Assembly (NCBI GenBank): GCA_003222455.1 | Contig: QHWF01000267.1 | Coordinates: 1 to 6,111 of the forward strand | Direction: 5' to 3' | Origin: Acidobacteriota bacterium | GTDB lineage: Bacteria > Acidobacteriota > Vicinamibacteria > Vicinamibacterales > CAVVIG01 | DNA: 6,111 bases | Part shown: positions 1 through 4,914 of the stretch, piece after piece | How positions within the stretch are numbered: the stretch's first letter is position 1 | Layout of the letters: each line of letters opens with the position of its first letter | Notes under the pieces: model-generated | What the model was told of the DNA's origin: nothing | Databases searched by the model: none | What the model saw: the letters and a program-made list of their open reading frames with translations, nothing else | Program-made: the position numbers and the translations under genes

Positions 1-132
1 AAGGACGAAGACAATGCCGGTCAGACACGCGCAATCCGGGACGCGCAACCGTCCGCCTTTGGTCGACGTTCACGCTACCTTGCCGACGAGGACCAGGCTT
101 CGCATGACATCCTAGACGAATGACAGAGGCCG

Positions 133-171
133 TCTGTGACAGCGGCGTGCCCCGGCCCCCGGTGTCACAGA
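133..171. repeat. Hairpin upstream of the CMD-family gene
   Basis: A perfect 9-bp inverted repeat: TCTGTGACA at 133-141 and TGTCACAGA at 163-171, with a 21-nt C/G-rich loop. The loop itself holds CCGG at 152-155 and 159-162, which can pair around three C residues. The right arm ends 43 bp before the likely start of the next gene. No U-tract follows, so it is not a classical intrinsic terminator. It could be an operator or a leader structure, or it could end transcription of a gene to the left. The left arm can alternatively pair with ACAGA at 123-127. The TGTGA/TCACA half-sites resemble CRP half-sites, but their 25-bp spacing is wrong for a CRP site. Confidence 0.5.
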
Positions 172-214
172 ATTATTCCTGATTCGTTTTAGATGGGTGG
201 AGGCGAAAGACATC

Positions 215-694
215 ATGAAAGCTCGAATCGATCTCATGCACGTCACCCCAGGTGTCATCCAGGCCATGCTCGGCCTCGAACGGCAGGTTCGTCAGGCGGG
301 CTTCGATCACGGACTGCTCGACCTCGTCCGGATGCGCGCGTCGCAAATCAACCGTTGCTCCTATTGTCTGGACATGCACAGCAAGGATGCGCGCGCGAAC
401 GGCGAGACCGAACAGCGGCTCTACGGCCTCGACGCGTGGCGCGAGACGCCCTACTACTCGGCGCGCGAGCGCGCCGCGCTGGAGTGGACCGAAGCGCTCA
501 CGCTCGTCTCCGAGACTGGTGTCCCGGACGACGTGTACGAGCGCGTGCGGGAGCAGTTCTCGGAGGACGAGCTGGTGCACCTGAGCCTGGCGATCGTGTC
601 GATCAACGGCTGGAACCGGCTCAACATCGCCGCGCGCACGGTGCCCGGCGACTACGTGGCCGGCAGCCTGGCGAAGTTGCACGCGGCGAGCTGA
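215..694 (+). CDS. Carboxymuconolactone decarboxylase (AhpD-like) family protein
   Basis: A 159-residue, probably cytoplasmic protein of the CMD/AhpD-like superfamily. Members are small helical proteins that include alkylhydroperoxidases acting through a CxxC-x3-H redox site. That site is intact here: RCSYCLDMH, with Cys48, Cys51 and His55, preceded by the typical helix LLDLVRMRASQIN. The C-terminal half (WRETPYYSARERAALEWTEA, then LAIVSINGWNRL) matches the usual stand-alone single-domain form, and the length is normal. I chose ATG 215 because GGAGG at 199-203 precedes it by 11 nt and homologues begin near MKARID. A GTG at 197 would add six residues but has no ribosome binding site. The substrate is unknown; organic peroxide detoxification is the family-based guess, and the protein could equally be an uncharacterised CMD enzyme. 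It runs in the same direction as the thioredoxin gene 168 bp downstream, but a promoter-like element in that gap argues against a tight operon. Confidence 0.93.
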   Translation: MKARIDLMHVTPGVIQAMLGLERQVRQAGFDHGLLDLVRMRASQINRCSYCLDMHSKDARANGETEQRLYGLDAWRETPYYSARERAALEWTEALTLVSETGVPDDVYERVREQFSEDELVHLSLAIVSINGWNRLNIAARTVPGDYVAGSLAKLHAAS

Positions 695-703
695 TCGCGC
701 GCG

Positions 704-838
704 TTACGCTGGACGGACGGCGACGAACACTTCGTAACGTCCGGGGTCGAGCTCCGAGTGATAGAACGGAAGAGGGAAGAACCAGGTGTGCTCGTTTCGC
801 CGCGACTGGAAGGATGCCGGTAGAATGGCCGTGTCCAT
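704..838 (-). other. Doubtful 44-codon antisense ORF in the intergenic gap
   Basis: This ORF starts at ATG 838 and stops at TAA 704-706, filling most of the gap between the CMD and TPR-thioredoxin genes on the opposite strand. Its translation ends in HSELDPGRYEVFVAVRPA and contains HTWFFPLPFYH. That alternating hydrophobic, PGRY-containing pattern looks more like the last beta strands of a real domain than random translation. By my count 32 of 44 third positions are G or C, somewhat lower than the clear genes. I see no convincing ribosome binding site and recognise no family. It may be the C-terminal scrap of a decayed gene, a small gene, or chance. It also overlaps the promoter-like element for the plus-strand thioredoxin gene. 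Confidence 0.2.
821..826 (+). promoter_or_regulatory. Possible -10 element for the TPR-thioredoxin gene
   Basis: TAGAAT matches the sigma-70 -10 consensus at five of six positions and would start transcription near 833, giving a leader of about 30 nt. That leader would contain GGAG at 852-855, seven bases before the ATG at 863. No good -35 hexamer is visible at 16-18 bp spacing, so the call is tentative. Confidence 0.3.
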
Positions 839-862
839 CCGCGCGCGTGACGGAGAACGACG

Positions 863-1867
863 ATGAGCAGGTTGATGCGACCGCTGGCCGTAATCCTGAT
901 GCTGATCACCGCGTCGCTGCAGGCGCAGCAGACGCCTGCCTCGTCCGAGGAACAATTCGAGAAGGGGCGGCAGCTTCTCGCCCGCCGCGAGTACTTCGAC
1001 GCGCTCAAGGCATTTCAGCGCGCGAATCAGCTGGCGGGCGGCAAGTCAGCCGAATCGTTCGCCGGCATGGCGCAGGCGATGATCGGCATGAAGGTGTACA
1101 AGAACGCGATCGACGCGAGCCAATCGGCCATCGAGCTCGCGCGTGGTGATTGGCGTGTGCTCGCGCGCGCGCACAAGATTCGTGGTGACGCCTTCCAGGC
1201 GAGCGGCGATGTGTCGAACGCGGAAACCGAATTCCGTGCGGCGATCGCCGCCGATTCGAATGAGCAGCTTGCGGACCTCCATTACGCGCTCGGCGCGGTC
1301 CTTCTCGCCCAGCAGCGCGACGACGAAGGGATCGTCGAGCTGCGAAAGGAGATCGAGCTGCGCCCGCACGGCACGACCGCCGAGGAAGCGCAGGCGCTCA
1401 TCGCCAATCCGCGCAGGGCTCGGGAAAAGTACGCGCCGGAGTTCTCGATCACGACAGCCGAACACGAGCAACTATCGCTCGACGCGCTGCGCGGCAAGGT
1501 CGTGCTGCTGGATTTCTGGGCGAGTTGGTGCGCTCCCTGCGTGAAGGCGCTGCCGTCGGTGCGCAGGCTCCAGAAGGATCACGACAACGATCCGTTTGTC
1601 ATCATCGGCATCAGCGGCGATCGCGAGGAGCGCGCGTGGCACGAGTTCGTGGGGAAGAACGGCATGGTATGGCCGCAGTACCTCGATCGCGACCACCGGA
1701 TGCAATCGGTCTTCGGCGTGAAAGCCATTCCGACTTACGTCCTGATCGATCAGGAGGGCATCGAGCGGCTGCGCGTCACGGGCGCTGGTTTTCACGAGGC
1801 GCGGGCGCTCGGTGCCGAGATCGAAAAGCAGATAAAGATCGCCGTGGCTTCCCGCATGACGAGGTAA
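863..1867 (+). CDS. Exported TPR-thioredoxin (TlpA/ResA-like) protein
   Basis: A 334-residue protein, probably periplasmic. The N-terminus has basic residues, a hydrophobic stretch at 7-19, and a SLQA|QQ signal-peptidase-I-type site near residue 21; no lipobox Cys is present. Residues about 29-168 form roughly four TPR-like helical pairs (for example AREYFDALKAFQRA-type repeats at 40-54, then units near 64-93, 100-130 and 136-168), which usually bind partner proteins. Residues about 190-325 are a thioredoxin-like domain. It has the strand VVLLDFWASW, an active site WCAPC with Cys223 and Cys226, and a cis-proline at Pro290 in AIPTYV. This pattern is typical of TlpA/ResA-type thiol-disulfide oxidoreductases that reduce or isomerise extracytoplasmic proteins; the client is unknown. 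GGAG at 852-855 supports the ATG at 863. The gene is complete, and converges with the kinase gene across a 220-bp gap. An uncleaved signal anchor is an alternative topology. Confidence 0.92.
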   Translation: MSRLMRPLAVILMLITASLQAQQTPASSEEQFEKGRQLLARREYFDALKAFQRANQLAGGKSAESFAGMAQAMIGMKVYKNAIDASQSAIELARGDWRVLARAHKIRGDAFQASGDVSNAETEFRAAIAADSNEQLADLHYALGAVLLAQQRDDEGIVELRKEIELRPHGTTAEEAQALIANPRRAREKYAPEFSITTAEHEQLSLDALRGKVVLLDFWASWCAPCVKALPSVRRLQKDHDNDPFVIIGISGDREERAWHEFVGKNGMVWPQYLDRDHRMQSVFGVKAIPTYVLIDQEGIERLRVTGAGFHEARALGAEIEKQIKIAVASRMTR

Positions 1868-1886
1868 CGTCCGCTTAGCGCACGCG

Positions 1887-1979
1887 TCAGAAGTCGCCGC
1901 GAAGACCGGCGTCGGCCAGCAGACGTTCCATCGCTTCCGGCGTGCGCGGCGACCAGCGCCAGCGGCTTCCTTCGAGTCT
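1887..1979 (-). pseudogene. C-terminal remnant of an unidentified gene
   Basis: The minus strand between the two convergent genes encodes 30 codons that read like the end of a real protein and close with TGA at 1889-1887. The reading includes GSRWRWSPRTPEAMERLLAD and then AGLRGDF. Third positions are mostly G/C over this stretch. The frame stays open back to a TAA at 2063-2061 (57 codons in all), but the upstream part falls inside a palindrome and looks non-coding. The only standard start in the coding-like part is an internal ATG. The PEAMERLLADAGL helix is of a kind seen at the end of many enzymes, including methyltransferases, but I cannot name the family. The best reading is a truncated gene whose 5' part was lost. 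Chance translation remains possible. Confidence 0.35.
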
Positions 1980-2059
1980 CGTTAGCGAAAGTGCCTCGGC
2001 ACGAACATCACTGCCCGTCCGAGCCCCTCGGGCCGCGGCACTTCCGATAACGCTAACGA
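1979..2059. repeat. 81-bp imperfect palindrome between convergent genes
   Basis: The outer arms are a perfect 9-bp inverted repeat: TCGTTAGCG at 1979-1987 and CGCTAACGA at 2051-2059. After an asymmetric internal loop (one base on the left, seven on the right), a second 7-bp stem follows: AAGTGCC at 1989-1995 with GGCACTT at 2037-2043. The 41-nt apical part contains further local hairpins (GTGC-CTCG-GCAC at 1991-2002; GCCC-CTC-GGGC at 2023-2033). It sits between the 3' ends of the thioredoxin and kinase genes, so it could act as a bidirectional terminator or RNA-stabilising element, although no U-tract flanks it. A REP-like or MITE-like dispersed repeat is the other reading, favoured by the gene scrap that ends at its left edge. 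Confidence 0.55.
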
Positions 2060-2066
2060 CTTATGC

Positions 2067-2078
2067 GGAGTAATCCCG
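2067..2078 (+). repeat. Copy 1 of GGAGTAATCCCG motif
   Basis: GGAGTAATCCCG lies ten bases beyond the kinase stop codon. An exact copy in inverted orientation occurs at 4807-4818, at the 5' end of the same gene, and an 11/12 copy in this orientation lies at 4884-4895. The three copies are all intergenic and bracket the kinase gene. Confidence 0.45.
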
Positions 2079-2087
2079 CGAGAACTG

Positions 2088-4778
2088 TCACTTCTTCGCG
2101 TCGGGCTGCCAGTTCTGGATGAGCGTGATCGGCGCCGCCGCGCTGTCCAGCACCGTGTTGATCAGAAACCGTCCGTCGGGGGCGACATCGTACTGCCGAC
2201 CCTGTCCGGCGTCCACGCCGCCGCCGAGGATGCGGGTGGAAAACAGCGCCGTCGGCGCGCCCGGTTCGAGCATGGCTCCCGTGATGGTGATCGGCGCCGC
2301 CATCATCGCACCCGCCGGGTCGAGGTAATACAGTTCCTTGCCGTCGGGCCGCCAGACCGGATGGATTCCGCCCGCCGTGGACACCTGCCACCGGGCTCCC
2401 GGGGCCGCCGTGCCTGGCGGGACAAATGGCCTCACGTAGATCTCCGGACGCCCCGACTCGTTCGAGTGGTAGGCCACCCACCGGCCGTCGGGTGAAAACG
2501 CGCCCCAAACCTCGCGAGCGGGAGTCTTCAGGAACACCGACGGTGTCCGATCGCCGCCCATCGGCACGACCCACAGGTCGCTGCTCGTCTGCGGGTCGGT
2601 GCTGTGGTACAGCACGAAGCGACCATCCGCCGACCAACTGCTGGGGGTCTTGACGTGTTCGGAGGCCACCAGCAGATCCTCCATCTCCGTGCCGTTCGTG
2701 AGTTTCTGGTAGAGGTCAGCGCCGCCCGTCCGGGTCGAGGTGAACACGATCCGCGTACCGTCGGGCGACCAGATGCAAATATCCTCAGTCGCCGAATCAA
2801 ATGTGAAGCGGCTCGTCCGCGTTCCGTCCAGCAACCAGAGGTCCTGGTTGCCCTGCACCGTGCGACCGACGGCCACGCGCCTGCCGTCAGGTGACACGCG
2901 GGGACGACCCCACGTCGCGTCCGTGGCGCCGACGATGCCCCGCGCCGTGCCCGACCGGTCGAACCATGTCAGTCGGCGCTGGCTGGCGGCGCCCGTCCGG
3001 AACGCCACCAGCCCCGTCGCTGCCACCGACACGGCGCTGCGTTCGGACATATCGACGTCCACCCCGTCGGCGAGCGTCACCGGCCCGCCCGTGAGCGCCG
3101 CCATACCGACGTCAAGTTGCTGGGCGACCAGCGCACCCGACCGAACCCACAGCAGCCAGCCGCGCCCGCGAGACGCTTCGGCGCGCCCAGGCGCTGCAGG
3201 CAGATAGACCCCCGCGCTCTCGGAGAGCGTCAGCCTCTTGGGGGCGCTGCCGTCGAGCGCGCCCAGATAAATGCCGGCCGCGTCCGGCGGGCCTCCCGCG
3301 TAGAACAGGAACCGCCGACCGTCAGGTAGCAATTGCGGCCAGCGGTGGCCCATCTCGTGCGGGCCGAAGATGGTCACAGCCGCCGTCGAGCCCCCGCCCG
3401 CCGGCACGCGCAACAGGGGGGAGGTCGAGCTCGGCGCAAACACGATGAACCCGTTCGCGTTCCACGTCCCTCCGGCACCGTCGCTGACCGGAGCCAATTT
3501 TTGCGGGGCGCCACCGCCGAGATCGAGCCGCTTCAGCGCCGAGTCGGTGAAGAAGCCGATGGAACGGCTGTCGGGCGCCCAGAAGGGATTCCGTCCTCCC
3601 TCGGTGCCCCCCAACGGCTGCGCCGTCGTCGTCGCCAGGGACCGCAGCCACAGACGGGAGGTGCCGTCTCCCGAGGCGACGAAGACAATTTGCCGAGCGT
3701 CGGGCGAGAGCGCAAACGACGCGGGCTGGTCGGTGGCGGCCGTGACGATCTCAGTGCGCGTCTCCGGTGGCGGCGTCTCGCGCAGATACTGCACTGCGGG
3801 AATGGCGAACGCGATTGCCGCGAGCACAGCCGCAATCGCGATCATCCACGCCAGCCGTCGGCGCAGCGTCGATGACGTGGCTGCCGGCGACGTTGAGGTG
3901 ACCGCGCCATCGCCCGCGCCCGCGATGGTCCTGCCGATCTCGACGCGCGCCTCGCCGATGTCGCGCAGCCGCATGCGCGGATCGCGATCCAGGCACCGCG
4001 CAAGGAGCCGCTGCAGGCGCAGCGGCGTCGCCGCCGGCAGCGTCGTCCAGTCCGGTTCCTTCGTCAGCACGAAGGCCAGCGTGTCCGACACCGTCGCGCC
4101 TTCGAAGAGCCGTGTGCCCGCCACCATCTCCCACAGCACCACGCCGAACGCCCAGATGTCCGCGCGCTTGTCGACGGTCTTCGCGCGTGCCTGCTCCGGC
4201 GACATGTAGGCCGCGGTGCCGAGAATGATCCCGGCCTGCGTGGCATCCGGCGAGAGCGTCGGCGACATCGACAGATTCGCTGACGAACCCGCGGTCGGCT
4301 CCATCGCCTTCGCCAACCCGAAGTCGAGCACTTTCACCGTGCCGTCACTCCGCACCTTGATGTTCGCGGGTTTCAGATCGCGATGGATGATCCCTTGCTC
4401 ATGCGCCGCTTCGAGCGCGTCCGCGATCTGTTTCGCGATCGGCAACGTTTCGTCGATCGGGATCGCCCCGCGCGCAATGCGTTGCGACAGATCCTCGCCT
4501 TCGACGAGTTCCATCGCGAGGGCCATGAGGCCCCCGCTTTCTTCGAGCCCGTAGATCGCGGCGATGTTCGGATGATTGAGGGACGCGAGCACTTCCGCCT
4601 CGCGCTGGAACCGCGCGAGCCGATCGACATCAGTGGCGAGCGCCGGAGGCAGGACCTTGATCGCGACCTGGCGTTTCAGCTTCGTGTCCGTCGCTCGAAA
4701 CACCTGGCCCATCCCGCCTTCGCCAATCTGGGCCGAGACTTCGTAGACACCGACACGCGTGCCAAGGATAAGGGACAG
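2088..4778 (-). CDS. Receptor-type Ser/Thr protein kinase with PD40 propeller
   Basis: A Hanks-type membrane kinase of about 896 residues. The kinase domain (about 12-285) has the glycine loop IGEGGMGQV (18-26), VAIK with Lys41, HRDLKPANI with catalytic Asp134, DFG (152-154) and SPE (193-195); all key residues are present, so it should be active. A Ser/Thr-rich activation loop lies between DFG and SPE. One transmembrane helix follows at about 310-331. The rest is a periplasmic region with PD40/TolB-like propeller blades (SPDA near 358, SPDG near 629, 671 and 762, SADG near 715, RPDG near 810, APDG near 866). The propeller presumably senses a ligand or partner; substrates are unknown. Start: the first ATG (4712) lies inside the glycine loop and would destroy it. 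The frame is open to a TAA at 4814-4812, and the conserved LGTRVGVYEV is encoded upstream of 4712. The only near-standard start codon there is CTG at 4778-4776, giving a conventional N-terminus. The family and 3' end are certain; the start is not. Confidence 0.93.
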   Translation of the reverse strand: MSLILGTRVGVYEVSAQIGEGGMGQVFRATDTKLKRQVAIKVLPPALATDVDRLARFQREAEVLASLNHPNIAAIYGLEESGGLMALAMELVEGEDLSQRIARGAIPIDETLPIAKQIADALEAAHEQGIIHRDLKPANIKVRSDGTVKVLDFGLAKAMEPTAGSSANLSMSPTLSPDATQAGIILGTAAYMSPEQARAKTVDKRADIWAFGVVLWEMVAGTRLFEGATVSDTLAFVLTKEPDWTTLPAATPLRLQRLLARCLDRDPRMRLRDIGEARVEIGRTIAGAGDGAVTSTSPAATSSTLRRRLAWMIAIAAVLAAIAFAIPAVQYLRETPPPETRTEIVTAATDQPASFALSPDARQIVFVASGDGTSRLWLRSLATTTAQPLGGTEGGRNPFWAPDSRSIGFFTDSALKRLDLGGGAPQKLAPVSDGAGGTWNANGFIVFAPSSTSPLLRVPAGGGSTAAVTIFGPHEMGHRWPQLLPDGRRFLFYAGGPPDAAGIYLGALDGSAPKRLTLSESAGVYLPAAPGRAEASRGRGWLLWVRSGALVAQQLDVGMAALTGGPVTLADGVDVDMSERSAVSVAATGLVAFRTGAASQRRLTWFDRSGTARGIVGATDATWGRPRVSPDGRRVAVGRTVQGNQDLWLLDGTRTSRFTFDSATEDICIWSPDGTRIVFTSTRTGGADLYQKLTNGTEMEDLLVASEHVKTPSSWSADGRFVLYHSTDPQTSSDLWVVPMGGDRTPSVFLKTPAREVWGAFSPDGRWVAYHSNESGRPEIYVRPFVPPGTAAPGARWQVSTAGGIHPVWRPDGKELYYLDPAGAMMAAPITITGAMLEPGAPTALFSTRILGGGVDAGQGRQYDVAPDGRFLINTVLDSAAAPITLIQNWQPDAKK

Positions 4779-4784
4779 GTACTG

Positions 4785-4790
4785 ATTATA
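4785..4790 (-). promoter_or_regulatory. Perfect -10 box for the kinase gene
   Basis: Read on the minus strand this is TATAAT. Transcription would begin around 4780-4778, at or just before the inferred CTG start, which would give a leaderless message. With a 17-bp spacer the -35 position is AATCCC (4813-4808), unlike TTGACA, and it lies within copy 2 of the repeated GGAGTAATC motif. A weak -35 overlapped by a motif fits an activator-dependent or otherwise regulated promoter, but this is inference. Confidence 0.5.
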
Positions 4791-4804
4791 CGGCCTGGGG
4801 TGCG

Positions 4805-4897
4805 GACGGGATTACTCCTGGAGGACGCCGCAGGGTCGATCTGGCGATCCCGCTTGGATTCGTAGGCAAATCGCGACGGCTCAGGAGTAATCTCGTC
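4805..4897. repeat. Inverted 16-bp motif pair upstream of the kinase
   Basis: The reverse complement of 4805-4820 (CAGGAGTAATCCCGTC) matches 4882-4897 (CAGGAGTAATCTCGTC) at 15 of 16 positions. The two copies face each other, with centres 77 bp apart and 61 bp between them, in the gap between the DUF6786-FISUMP stop codon and the kinase start. They could be paired binding sites for a regulator, because the kinase-proximal copy covers the -35 region. They could also form a long-loop hairpin in transcripts reading through from the upstream gene. Nothing else recognisable lies between them. Confidence 0.5.
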
Positions 4898-4914
4898 TCA
4901 GACCAGGCGCGACG

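Noticed and set aside
4..15. GACGAAGACAAT at the left edge is repeated within the kinase gene near 3678-3689.
   Set aside because: One 12-bp direct match is expected by chance in a window this size, and the kinase copy simply encodes a PD40 strand (IVFV).
1..123. A 40-codon plus-strand frame open from the left edge to TGA 121-123, and short minus-strand readings (for example from ATG near 106 and a TTG-started frame) running off the left edge.
   Set aside because: The plus frame is hydrophilic with no recognisable family; the minus frame from the ATG stops after 11 codons and the alternatives have no strong start. None can be told from chance in so short a stretch.
702..739. Inverted repeat CGTTACG (702-708) / CGTAACG (733-739) just after the CMD gene, with ACGAA-CAC-TTCGT inside, as a terminator.
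   Set aside because: The stem is only 7 bp with a 24-nt loop and no U-tract; it is within chance expectation for this much sequence.
193..1149. A 318-codon plus-strand frame overlapping the CMD gene and the start of the TPR-thioredoxin gene.
   Set aside because: Arg/Ala/Gly-rich shadow translation of high-GC DNA in the wrong frame of two well-supported genes.
1979..2059. Integron attC site suggested by the GTTAGC/GCTAAC ends.
   Set aside because: An attC site opens with RYYYAAC and closes with GTTRRRY; here the order is reversed and the core consensus is not met.
2053..2637. A 194-codon minus-strand frame inside the 3' part of the kinase gene.
   Set aside because: It overlaps the PD40 propeller region out of frame; its composition is typical of a high-GC shadow frame and it has no domain.
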